Below, in pieces: positions 7,698 to 14,384 of a DNA stretch of 32,158 nucleotides. The number at the start of each line of letters is the position of its first letter. Within the stretch, counting starts at the first letter, position 1. Made by a program: the position numbers and the translations under genes. The notes under the pieces are model-generated. The model was not told the DNA's origin. It worked only from the letters and a program-made list of their open reading frames with translations, and searched no databases. The DNA is from an uncultured Oscillospiraceae bacterium (lineage in GTDB: Bacteria; Bacillota; Clostridia; Oscillospirales; JAAYXM01). The stretch covers positions 1 through 32,158 of the forward strand of contig CAKSEF010000014.1 in the NCBI GenBank assembly GCA_934446465.1. The letters run 5' to 3'.

Positions 7698-7726
7698 ATT
7701 TTACCACACATTTTTCAAAAAGTAAA
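7698..7726 (-). promoter_or_regulatory. Sigma-A promoter for rpsO-pnp
   Basis: On the minus strand TTTACT (7726-7721), a 17-nt spacer and TAAAAT (7703-7698) form a good vegetative promoter. The stretch between it and the divergent promoter at 7819 is very A+T-rich. Confidence 0.6.
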
Positions 7727-7818
7727 TACAAGATTTAATTTTTTTGTATTTTTTAAAATATTTAATTACTTTTATCTCATATTATGGTACAATATATTCG
7801 GACATTTGCAATAACTCT

Positions 7819-7847
7819 TTGACAAAACGCCCGCGCAAGTTTAAAAT
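7819..7847 (+). promoter_or_regulatory. Sigma-A promoter for the nnrD-alr-mazF group
   Basis: A perfect TTGACA (7819-7824), a 17-nt spacer and TAAAAT (7842-7847) lie 24 bp before the first start codon of the group. The predicted leader is only about 16 nt. Confidence 0.75.
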
Positions 7848-7870
7848 AATCGCATAGGAAGGTGTTTAAG

Positions 7871-8104
7871 ATGAAGGAAAATAAGAGCGGCGTTTTTTTG
7901 GATATGGTTTTGAAAAAGGCCGCGGTCATAGCCGTCCTTGCGGCAGTCCTCATTATAGTTCAGAAATTCAACTTTCTTAATACGTATTTGAAGCTCATTT
8001 TCTCCCTTGCCTCCGTTTTTGTCGCGTCGGCATTTTTAAGGTGCATTACAACCGCCTATTTTGAAGAAAAAGAGAGGCAGTCCGATGAACGAGATATCGC
8101 GTGA
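7871..8104 (+). CDS. Small two-helix membrane protein of unknown function
   Basis: A 77-residue protein with a charged N-terminus (MKENKSGVFLDMVLKK), two hydrophobic segments at about 18-37 and 42-61, and a charged C-terminus rich in Glu, Arg and Asp. The start ATG 7871 is chosen because AAGGTG is 6 nt upstream; an in-frame GTG earlier lies inside that ribosome site. It is the first gene behind a near-consensus promoter and its end overlaps the start of nnrD by 20 bp, so the two are translated from one message. I recognise no family. Being first in an operon with alr and a lipoprotein makes a cell-envelope role plausible but unproven. Confidence 0.65.
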   Translation: MKENKSGVFLDMVLKKAAVIAVLAAVLIIVQKFNFLNTYLKLIFSLASVFVASAFLRCITTAYFEEKERQSDERDIA

Positions 8105-8897
8105 GAATATATCCCTCCCGAAACGCCCGAGTGATTCGCACAAGGGTGATTTCGGCCGTGCGCTTCTCATATGCGGAAGCAAAAAATACACAGGCGCCTC
8201 ATTTTTTTCGGCACAGGCTGCGGTGAATACTGGGTGCGGGCTTGTTTTCCTCTCCGTTCCGAAAGAAATGCGCCCCATTATGGCGTCAAAGCTGAACGAA
8301 CCGATTTTAATCGGCAGACGGAATATATCAGTCACACCCGATGCCGAGCTTATCGGCTGCGGACTCGGGCTTTCCCGCGGGAGTCTTTCTCTCGTCAGGA
8401 GAAGAATTTTTAAAACTCTGTGCCCGCTCGTTATTGACGCCGATGCAATAACCGTTATTTCAAGGAGCGGAATCGATATATCAAAATCCCCGCGCACGCT
8501 TATTCTAACCCCGCACGAAGGCGAATTTCGCCGTCTCGTCCCCGATTTTGACAACGCGCGCCGAGAGGAATTTGCCGCAAATTTTGCAAAGCAAAACGGC
8601 TGTATTCTCGTTCTTAAAGGTCATCGCACGGTTACCGCGTCGCCTGACGGACAGATATTTTTGAACACAAGCGGTAACTCCGGAATGGCAAAGGGCGGGA
8701 GCGGAGACGTTCTCGCCGGAATAATAACATCTCTTGTTGCGCAAGGCATATCCCCTCTTACCGCCTCATATACTGGAGTGTGGCTCCACGGCACGGCAGG
8801 CGATCTCGCCGCCGAAAAGTACGGCGAGTATTCGATGACTCCGACCGACATGCTGTACAGCCTCAAAACAGTTATAAGGGCGGTGCAGAATGCGTGA
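8085..8897 (+). CDS. nnrD: ADP-dependent NAD(P)H-hydrate dehydratase
   Basis: A 270-residue ribokinase-fold enzyme that repairs hydrated NAD(P)H (the S form) with ATP or ADP hydrolysis. GDFGRALLICGSKKYTGAS is the conserved N-terminal segment of the YjeF C-terminal domain; LTPHEGEF (141-148) and NSGMAKGGSGDVLAG (198-212), with catalytic Asp208, are diagnostic. It is a stand-alone dehydratase: the YjeF N-terminal epimerase domain (NnrE), usually fused to it, is missing and must be encoded elsewhere or absent. ATG 8085 follows GAGAGG. Its last codons overlap the GTG start of the lipoprotein gene (GTGA), indicating tight translational coupling in the operon. Confidence 0.93.
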   Translation: MNEISRENISLPKRPSDSHKGDFGRALLICGSKKYTGASFFSAQAAVNTGCGLVFLSVPKEMRPIMASKLNEPILIGRRNISVTPDAELIGCGLGLSRGSLSLVRRRIFKTLCPLVIDADAITVISRSGIDISKSPRTLILTPHEGEFRRLVPDFDNARREEFAANFAKQNGCILVLKGHRTVTASPDGQIFLNTSGNSGMAKGGSGDVLAGIITSLVAQGISPLTASYTGVWLHGTAGDLAAEKYGEYSMTPTDMLYSLKTVIRAVQNA

Positions 8898-9469
8898 AAA
8901 AGCGCATACTTATTGTTGTTTTATTTGCCGTAATCCTCATGTTTTCGTCATGTTCGGAAGGCTTTGACGGTGCGTCCGAATGCGCGCGCAGGTTTTCCTC
9001 CGTTTCGGCAATGGACGCGCGCGTGCGGATAATTGCCGATTTCCCGTCGCGCGAAGCGACATACATAGTTGATTATACCTATAAGAAGGACGGAGACGAC
9101 GCTCTCACCATACGCGCTCCCGAGAATGTTGCCGGAGTCGGCGCCGTTATTTCAAAGGGTTCCGCAAGTCTCACATTTGACGGTGCGTCCCTGGAAACGG
9201 GTGAGCTCTCCAAAAACGGCATTTCCCCGCTTAGCGCAATACCGTCGCTTATTTCCGTCTGGAACGGCGGAAACATAGCGGAGGCGCACTATATGAATCT
9301 CGGAGAAAACGAGACGGCGTTTGTCATAACGCGAATTTCCTCTCCCGACGGCGAAACAGAATACAGAACATGGTTTTTAAAAGATAACTGCGCTCCCGTG
9401 CGCGCGGAGATTTTCTCCGACGGCAGGCGCATAATACAGTGCGAATTTGAAAGGGCTGACTTAAGATAA
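8894..9469 (+). CDS. LolA-fold-like lipoprotein, candidate GerS/YdcC family
   Basis: A 191-residue predicted lipoprotein: KKRILIVVLFAVILM followed by a lipobox FSSC with Cys20 as the lipidated residue. The rest is a string of alternating beta-strands (RVRIIADF, YIVDYTY, ALTIRAPE, SASLTFDGASLETGEL, GETEYRTWFLKD, PVRAEIFSDGRRI, CEFER), which fits the half-barrel of LolA-type lipoproteins. The family assignment rests on context as well: B. subtilis ydcC and C. difficile gerS both lie directly before an alanine racemase gene, as here. GerS acts in spore cortex modification and germination. The GTG start overlaps the nnrD stop; the gene ends 1 bp before alr. Weak sequence signature, so function is inference. 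Confidence 0.6.
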   Translation: MKKRILIVVLFAVILMFSSCSEGFDGASECARRFSSVSAMDARVRIIADFPSREATYIVDYTYKKDGDDALTIRAPENVAGVGAVISKGSASLTFDGASLETGELSKNGISPLSAIPSLISVWNGGNIAEAHYMNLGENETAFVITRISSPDGETEYRTWFLKDNCAPVRAEIFSDGRRIIQCEFERADLR

Positions 9470-9470
9470 A

Positions 9471-10613
9471 ATGGGAATACTGAACAGAATTGAGGCTCAT
9501 GTTGACCTCACGCAGATAGAAAAAAACTTTCGTGAGATAGAACGGTTTACAGGAAATGCGAAAATAATTGCCGTTATCAAGGCTGACGCATACGGACACG
9601 GCGCGTGCGAGCTTGGGCATTTGTACGAGCGTTTGGGCGCGGTCATTCTCGCCGTCGCCTGCATCGACGAAGCCCTTGTTCTCCGCGAGAGCGGAATTAC
9701 CGCGCCTATTATGATTCTCGGATATACTCCGCCGTGCTTTTCAAGCCTTCTCATAAAAAACGAAATAATCCAGGCGGTTTACAGTCTCGACTACGCCTCC
9801 GAGCTCTCGGACGAGGCAAAAAAATGCGGACTCCCGATAAAAACGCATATTAAAATCGACTCGGGAATGTCCCGCTTCGGCATATACTCTCATCGCGGTT
9901 TCAGCGAGGCTGCGGCGGACGAGGCAGAAAAAATCGTTTCTCTTCCGTTTCTTGAGTCCGACGGCATATTCACGCACTTTGCCGAAGCGGAATCCGATGA
10001 CCCGTCCTTCACGGACGAACAGTTTGAAAGCTTTGTTAAAACTGTTGAAATTCTAAAATCCCGAGGAATTTCATTCAATTTTTGCCATTGCGCAAACAGC
10101 GCTGCTGTGGTAAACTATAAGAGGGCGCACCTCGACTGTGTGCGTCCGGGGATTCTGCTTTACGGATATTCGCCGACAGGCGAGAACCCCGAAGGGCTCA
10201 ATATCGCTCCCGCAATGACTATTACGGCAACGGTTGCCGACGTTCATGACATAAAAAAAGGCGATTCGGTCAGCTACAACAGGCGGTTTGTTGCCGAGCG
10301 CGATATGCGCGTCGCCGTTGTAGGCGGCGGCTATGCGGACGGCATTCCGCGTGCGCTGTCCAACCGTGCAGAGTTCCTCATCGGCGGAAAACGCGCGCGT
10401 ATTCTCGGCAATGTCTGTATGGACCTTACAATCCTCGACGTAACCGACATTCCGAATGTGAAGCGCGGAGACAGTGTTGTTATATTCGGTTCTCAGGACG
10501 GGGAGACAATCTCGCCGGACGAGCTTGCCGGATACGCAGGAACGATAACATACGAGCTCCTCACATCGGTTTCAAAGCGTGTGCCGAGAACATATTCGCG
10601 GACACATTCATAA
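9471..10613 (+). CDS. alr: Alanine racemase
   Basis: A 380-residue fold-type III PLP enzyme converting L-alanine to D-alanine for peptidoglycan. AVIKADAYGHG contains the PLP lysine Lys37; IKIDSGMSRFGI, THFAEAE and VRPGILLYG are barrel motifs; the second catalytic base is Tyr269 in VSYNRRF, and GNVCMDLTILDV is the conserved C-terminal loop that completes the dimer active site. The length is normal. It begins 1 bp after the lipoprotein gene, and 116 bp later comes mazF, matching the alr-ndoAI-ndoA neighbourhood of Bacillus except that the antitoxin gene is missing. In spore-formers the racemase also helps limit alanine-triggered germination. Confidence 0.96.
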   Translation: MGILNRIEAHVDLTQIEKNFREIERFTGNAKIIAVIKADAYGHGACELGHLYERLGAVILAVACIDEALVLRESGITAPIMILGYTPPCFSSLLIKNEIIQAVYSLDYASELSDEAKKCGLPIKTHIKIDSGMSRFGIYSHRGFSEAAADEAEKIVSLPFLESDGIFTHFAEAESDDPSFTDEQFESFVKTVEILKSRGISFNFCHCANSAAVVNYKRAHLDCVRPGILLYGYSPTGENPEGLNIAPAMTITATVADVHDIKKGDSVSYNRRFVAERDMRVAVVGGGYADGIPRALSNRAEFLIGGKRARILGNVCMDLTILDVTDIPNVKRGDSVVIFGSQDGETISPDELAGYAGTITYELLTSVSKRVPRTYSRTHS

Positions 10614-10729
10614 GATATAGCGGAGAGCAAACAAAAATTTTTTTGCAAGGCTGATTAAAACGCACGTACACGTGGGAAAATATAGTTGCCGAGACTTCGG
10701 CTACTACATTCTGCGGAGCGTGAAACCAA

Positions 10730-11086
10730 GTGAATTACAGCATTAAACGCGGAGATATCTATTACGCTGACCTAAGCCCTGTTGTCGGCAGCGAGCAAGG
10801 CGGGATTCGTCCCGTTCTCATAATACAAAACGATGTCGGAAACAAGCACAGCCCAACGGTTATAGCCGCCGCGATTACATCGCAGATAAACAAGGCGAAG
10901 CTTCCGACTCATATTGAGCTCGGCGGAAAGAACTTCGGTCTTTCAAAGGACTCCGTCGTTCTGCTCGAGCAGGTGCGGACTATTGACAAAACGCGCCTGA
11001 AGGAGAAGATGGGGCGTCTTGACGCCCGTCTCATGCACCGCGTCGATAACGCAATAGCCGTGAGCTTCGGCCTCGGCGGTAATTGA
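10730..11086 (+). CDS. mazF: MazF/NdoA (EndoA) family mRNA interferase toxin
   Basis: A 118-residue sequence-specific endoribonuclease of the PemK/MazF family. IKRGDIYYADLSPVVGSEQGGIRPVLIIQND is the family N-terminus with the catalytic Arg in GGIRPV; SPTVIAAAITSQ carries the conserved Thr, and LLEQVRTIDKTRL the dimer and RNA-contact strand. It closely follows the Bacillus NdoA pattern. The start is a GTG with GGAG 11 nt upstream, a long spacing that suggests modest translation. Only 116 bp separate it from alr, so the usual ribbon-helix-helix antitoxin (NdoAI/MazE) that sits there in Bacillus is absent; downstream there is no candidate either. It may be regulated from elsewhere or be a chromosomally tamed toxin. 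Confidence 0.93.
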   Translation: MNYSIKRGDIYYADLSPVVGSEQGGIRPVLIIQNDVGNKHSPTVIAAAITSQINKAKLPTHIELGGKNFGLSKDSVVLLEQVRTIDKTRLKEKMGRLDARLMHRVDNAIAVSFGLGGN

Positions 11087-11123
11087 TAAAAATATACAAA
11101 AGAAACAGCGGAGGGATACGGAA

Positions 11124-11732
11124 ATGAAACAGAAAAAGTGGAAAGTTATAACATCTGTCGCACTTCTTGCGATACTCGTCGTTGCGGGATTCATCGCGAT
11201 TGCTGCCGAATATGGAACTTCCGATGACCCATTGGTCAGCTTAAGTTACATAAACAACGTGCTTTCGCCGCAAATCTCGCAAAAAGTAGATGAGATTATC
11301 GCGGAAAAGACAAAAGGTATCGAAGACCGCATAAATTCGGTGAGCGGGGAGCTTGACGCAAAGCTTTCCGAGTACACCTCAAAAAGCGCGGATGAGATTG
11401 CAACCGAGGCATTCGTCCAGAGCGTTGCCGACAAGGTTGCCGCAAAAGTTCCCGCGTCAAACGGTTCGGGCTCGACGTTTGCTCTCGTCAAGCTAAACGC
11501 GGGGCAGACCCTTACCGCCAAGGTCGGCTGTGAGATTCTTCTCAGAATAGGCGACGCGGTATGCGTTGCGTCCGGCTCCCCCGGTCTCATTGACATGACC
11601 ACGGGCGGAGACCTCACAGGCAGGAGCGCGCTTGTTAAAAACCACCTTTATCTTTGCACCGTCGACGGCAGGGGCGTTAAAGCTTCAAACGCCGTTACGC
11701 TTATGGTAAGAGGAAGCTACACTGTATCTTAA
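11124..11732 (+). CDS. Membrane-anchored secreted protein of unknown function
   Basis: A 202-residue protein with an N-terminal signal-anchor (about residues 7-27), the segment TSDDPLVSLSYINNVLSPQI, a predicted coiled-coil of heptad character (about 45-95: KVDEIIAEKTKGIEDRINSV and on), a Ser/Gly linker, and a compact C-terminal domain (about 115-202) with FALVKLNAGQTLTAKVGCEI, LLRIGDAVCV and a final MVRGSYTV. From memory this layout recurs in many Clostridia as a conserved extracellular protein without assigned function; I cannot confirm that here. GGAGGG precedes ATG 11124. It follows mazF by 37 bp and ends at a strong terminator, so it is probably the last gene of that transcript. Confidence 0.7.
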   Translation: MKQKKWKVITSVALLAILVVAGFIAIAAEYGTSDDPLVSLSYINNVLSPQISQKVDEIIAEKTKGIEDRINSVSGELDAKLSEYTSKSADEIATEAFVQSVADKVAAKVPASNGSGSTFALVKLNAGQTLTAKVGCEILLRIGDAVCVASGSPGLIDMTTGGDLTGRSALVKNHLYLCTVDGRGVKASNAVTLMVRGSYTVS

Positions 11733-11748
11733 ATTCAAACGACTGATA

Positions 11749-11784
11749 AGACCGCAGAGCTACGGTTAATGCTCTGCGGTCTTT
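11749..11784 (+). terminator. Intrinsic terminator
   Basis: A perfect 11-bp stem, AGACCGCAGAG (11749-11759) with CTCTGCGGTCT (11772-11782), a 12-nt loop and a short T tract. It closes the nnrD-alr-mazF transcript; the next gene starts 20 bp later. Confidence 0.75.
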
Positions 11785-11804
11785 CTGTATTCGGAGGGAC
11801 GGAC

Positions 11805-12380
11805 ATGGAAAAAATACTCAATCTTCACCTTGAAAATACATCAATAGGAACGCTCACCGCCGAGGACGGCGACATGCACATAACCTTCACCGCGCGCGTT
11901 CCGATTAAGCTCTCGGGCATTGTGCGCGCTTACGCCTCCGGCAGCGGCGGACGTGTGCTTATCGGTGTTCTTGCGCCGTGCGACGGAGGTTTCTCCGTCA
12001 AAAAAACACTCTCAAAAACATATTTAAGCTCCGTCGGAATTACCTTTGAGAATATAACAAATGCCTATGCGAGCTTCTCCTCCGCCGCTCCGAGTCCCGA
12101 GAGCAAAACACCCGACAGCATATGGGTTCCCGTGAAGGAGCCGTGCGCGCACCTTGCGGTAAACTCCGTTACAGACGCGCTCGCCAAAAGCGTCGGTGCG
12201 CTTTGCGACGACAATTCCGAACCGACGCGCCTTGCCGTTATTCTTTCGCACGACAGGCCGTTCCCGCGTCCCGACACACTCTGCATGATGACGCCCAAAA
12301 GAATAGACGGCGCAATGTACGCCGTCTGTAAAATATCAAAAAGCGGTGAGGTTCGGAGGATGCAGGCTACCCCGCAATGA
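11805..12380 (+). CDS. Hypothetical cytoplasmic protein
   Basis: A 191-residue protein I do not recognise. No signal peptide or membrane helix is seen. The N-terminal two thirds look beta-rich (LNLHLENTSIGTLTAEDGD, HITFTARVP, IVRAYASGSGGRVLIGVLAP), followed by a more helical middle and a C-terminal strand-rich part (MYAVCKISKSGEVRRM). ATG 11805 is chosen because GGAGGG lies 7 nt upstream; the frame is open earlier but would begin inside the terminator. The terminator directly before it means it needs read-through or a promoter hidden in the stem region. Its stop overlaps the convergent NusG-domain-II gene by 14 bp. Confidence 0.6.
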   Translation: MEKILNLHLENTSIGTLTAEDGDMHITFTARVPIKLSGIVRAYASGSGGRVLIGVLAPCDGGFSVKKTLSKTYLSSVGITFENITNAYASFSSAAPSPESKTPDSIWVPVKEPCAHLAVNSVTDALAKSVGALCDDNSEPTRLAVILSHDRPFPRPDTLCMMTPKRIDGAMYAVCKISKSGEVRRMQATPQ

Positions 12381-12723
12381 CGTCCGCACCGTTTCCATCA
12401 CTGCCCGATATTTCCACGCTCACCTTATTCGGGACACACACAATGCTCTCTCCCGCGCGAGATATTTCTCCCGTTTTTACACAGACCTTATCCGGGCAGT
12501 CCGACTGCTTCATACGTATTTTTCCGTCCGACACCTCAAGAACGCAGCCGGAGAGCTCTATCTCGCCGTCGTCGCTGAGCTTTACCCGGGATATGAGCTT
12601 CCCGCCCTGCGAGATTTCCGCATACTCAGACTTTACCGAATCCGTGTTTGGATAAAGCCATATAAAAACCGCGATAGCGATAATCGCCGCCGCTGTAATG
12701 AAATCACCTGCGCGCAATTTCAT
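12367..12723 (-). CDS. NusG domain II-containing membrane-anchored protein
   Basis: A 118-residue protein: MKLRAGDFITAAAIIAIAVF forms a single N-terminal membrane anchor, then a small beta domain with the family signature SDCPDKVCVKTGEI (74-87), SIVCVPNKV and paired cysteines. This 'NusG domain II' (KOW-unrelated small barrel) family is regularly encoded with ApbE flavin transferases and FMN-binding or cobalamin/heptaprenyl membrane systems in Clostridia; its own function is unknown. Start ATG 12723 follows GGGGAGG at 9 nt and overlaps the end of apbE by 20 bp, so the two are coupled. The convergent hypothetical gene overlaps its 3' end by 14 bp. Confidence 0.85.
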   Translation of the reverse strand: MKLRAGDFITAAAIIAIAVFIWLYPNTDSVKSEYAEISQGGKLISRVKLSDDGEIELSGCVLEVSDGKIRMKQSDCPDKVCVKTGEISRAGESIVCVPNKVSVEISGSDGNGADVIAG

Positions 12724-13699
12724 ATTCGTAGTCCTCCCCGTTCGGAACATATTTGCCGTATATTCCCTCCGTTACGGTTACTTTTCCGTCTCGCCCGACA
12801 AGAATGAGCTCGAAATTATTGTTACGTCTCCAAAACTCAAGCGCCTTTTCCCGCCCCATTATATATACCGCGGTGGAAAATGCGTCTCCCATAGTTCCCG
12901 ACTCAGACACGACAACGGCAGATAAGAGGTCGCTTTCGCACGGTCTGCCCGTTTTTGCGTCCATTATGTGGTGATACCTCTTCCCATCCTTTTCAAAGTA
13001 TCTTTCATAGTCGCCCGAGGATATTACGAACTTGTCCGAAAGCGAGATTATGCCCATATAATCGTTTTCGCTTCCGCGCGGGTCGCGTATCCCCACATTC
13101 CATTCCTTGTCCCCGTTTTTGCCGTGGACATATACATTCCCGCCGAGCGATATAACCGCGCTCGGTATTTTGTTTTTAATGAGACAGTCCCTTAAAATAT
13201 CGCTCGCATAACCCTTTGCTATTGCCCCGAAATTGAGCCGAACACCGTTTTCAAGCAAAAGCGTATTCCCGCTCACCTTTACGTTTTCCGCACGGCATGA
13301 CGCAAGGCTTTCCTGTATTTCCGACTCCGTCGGTACATAGTTTTTGCTCCCGACTCCCCAAAGCTCGATAATGCTTCCGAGATACGGCGAAAAAGCGCCG
13401 TCGGTCTGATTATAATACTCCTCGGATTTTTCAAGAATATCCCTTAAATCTCCGCTCATGTTTCCCTTTCCCGCATCGTTGAGACTTGAAAGCCCGCCGT
13501 CATATGCCGAGAGCGTGCGGTCTAAATTGTCGAGAATTTTCTCCATTTCGGAAATATCCGCACTCGTGCCGTTTAACGATATGTCGGCAACGGTGTCCAT
13601 GACGAACAGACGTCCGGAAACCGTTTTGTCTCCGCACGAAGAAAGGGATATTATGATAAATATTGAAACAGTCAGAAGCGCAAGCCTTTTCAAAACCAA
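12704..13699 (-). CDS. apbE: FAD:protein FMN transferase (ApbE), lipoprotein
   Basis: A 331-residue extracytoplasmic enzyme that attaches FMN from FAD to Thr/Ser of target flavoproteins such as Rnf, Nqr or FMN-binding domains. The signal peptide ends in a lipobox (SLSSC, Cys22). Conserved text: FVMDTVADI near the N-terminus, YNQTDGAFSPYLGSIIELWG, LNFGAIAKGYASDIL, VISLGGNVYVHGK, HHIMDAKTGRP and MGDAFSTAVYIMG with the metal-binding Asp. Start: several TTG codons compete (13705, 13699, 13693); 13699 has the best spacing, 7 nt after AAAGG. No ATG is available. No FMN-binding acceptor or Rnf subunit is encoded in this window, so its target lies elsewhere. Confidence 0.92.
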   Translation of the reverse strand: MVLKRLALLTVSIFIIISLSSCGDKTVSGRLFVMDTVADISLNGTSADISEMEKILDNLDRTLSAYDGGLSSLNDAGKGNMSGDLRDILEKSEEYYNQTDGAFSPYLGSIIELWGVGSKNYVPTESEIQESLASCRAENVKVSGNTLLLENGVRLNFGAIAKGYASDILRDCLIKNKIPSAVISLGGNVYVHGKNGDKEWNVGIRDPRGSENDYMGIISLSDKFVISSGDYERYFEKDGKRYHHIMDAKTGRPCESDLLSAVVVSESGTMGDAFSTAVYIMGREKALEFWRRNNNFELILVGRDGKVTVTEGIYGKYVPNGEDYEYEIARR

Positions 13700-13753
13700 A
13701 ACCAAGCCTTTCTTTTTTCAATATGTTATCATATATCCCTAAAAAACGCAAAC

Positions 13754-13951
13754 CTATATTCCGCGCAGAAGAAGCGTAACGATTATTGTCGCAACCCCGC
13801 CGATAACGGATACCGCTATCAGCTTATTTGTCGCGATAAGCGTGTCGAGCTTCGTCTCAAGCCGCTCGAACCTTACATCGCCGCGGTTGAGTCTTTCATA
13901 AATCTTTTTCCTGTGATTCTCGCAGAACTCGCGCGTTACAAACTCGTTCAT
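13754..13951 (-). CDS. XhlA-like phage membrane protein (holin-associated type)
   Basis: A 65-residue protein with an amphipathic, coiled-coil-like first half (YERLNRGDVRFERLETKLDT) and one C-terminal membrane helix (IAVSVIGGVATIIVTLLL). This plan is that of the XhlA/haemolysin-type proteins found near phage lysis or tail genes. ATG 13951 overlaps the stop of the upstream gene (TAATG) and has GGAGG upstream. No holin or endolysin gene follows; apbE begins only 54 bp later. It is the last gene of an isolated capsid cassette. Family assignment rests on architecture and context. Confidence 0.55.
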   Translation of the reverse strand: MNEFVTREFCENHRKKIYERLNRGDVRFERLETKLDTLIATNKLIAVSVIGGVATIIVTLLLRGI

Positions 13952-14334
13952 TACTCGGCGCCTCCGTAGACGTCCTCGATGTCGCAGACATTACAGCGCG
14001 CCGCGTCATACAATGCGTCGATAAAGCGTTCCCTGTACATCAGCGCAAGGTATGTGTCCCCGTCATCCTGGCAGAAGAACGAGGCAACGCCGTACGGCAA
14101 TGCGCTCCTGCAAATCATGTCGCACATATCGACATTGTCGTCAAGTCCCTCCGCCGTCGGAATTTTTTCAAGGATTTTCTGCCCGAGACTCCTCCTGACG
14201 GAGTTTTCATACGGATATGCCTCGGCGAGCACTACATTGAGTATCCTCGGGAACATCTCGGAAAAAGCTTTGTCCTCTCCCGCTTTTTCAAACAGCAGTG
14301 ATGCGGCGGTCTTGTATATATCGTATGCTTTCAT
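13951..14334 (-). CDS. Putative phage head-tail connector/adaptor-like protein
   Basis: A 127-residue mostly helical protein. The pattern (MKAYDIYKTAASLLFEKAGE, LNVVLAEAYPYENSVRR, SALPYGVASFFCQDDGD, YRERFIDALYDAARC and a final VEDVY-like end) resembles small proteins that follow major capsid genes in Firmicutes phages and are taken as neck or head-completion factors; I rely on recall and gene order, not a search. ATG 14334 is set by GGAGG 5 nt upstream; an in-frame TTG four codons earlier lies in that site. An intrinsic terminator sits directly before its ribosome site, so its level should be lower than that of capsid protein. It overlaps the next gene by one base. Confidence 0.5.
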   Translation of the reverse strand: MKAYDIYKTAASLLFEKAGEDKAFSEMFPRILNVVLAEAYPYENSVRRSLGQKILEKIPTAEGLDDNVDMCDMICRSALPYGVASFFCQDDGDTYLALMYRERFIDALYDAARCNVCDIEDVYGGAE

Positions 14335-14344
14335 TCTTTCCTCC

Positions 14345-14375
14345 AAAAATGCGGAGCGGAAAACTCCGCTCCGCA
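14345..14375 (-). terminator. Intrinsic terminator after the major capsid gene
   Basis: Minus strand: TGCGGAGCGGA pairs perfectly with TCCGCTCCGCA (11 bp, 4-nt loop), followed by TTTTT. The stem starts 10 bp after the capsid stop, and its T tract runs straight into the GGAGG of the next gene. Confidence 0.85.
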
Positions 14376-14384
14376 GACAAACTC

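Noticed and set aside
10614..10729. Hidden antitoxin or riboswitch between alr and mazF
   Set aside because: Only 116 bp with small hairpins (GCCGA-GACT-TCGGC and an A/T-rich stem); too short for an antitoxin and no known riboswitch core.
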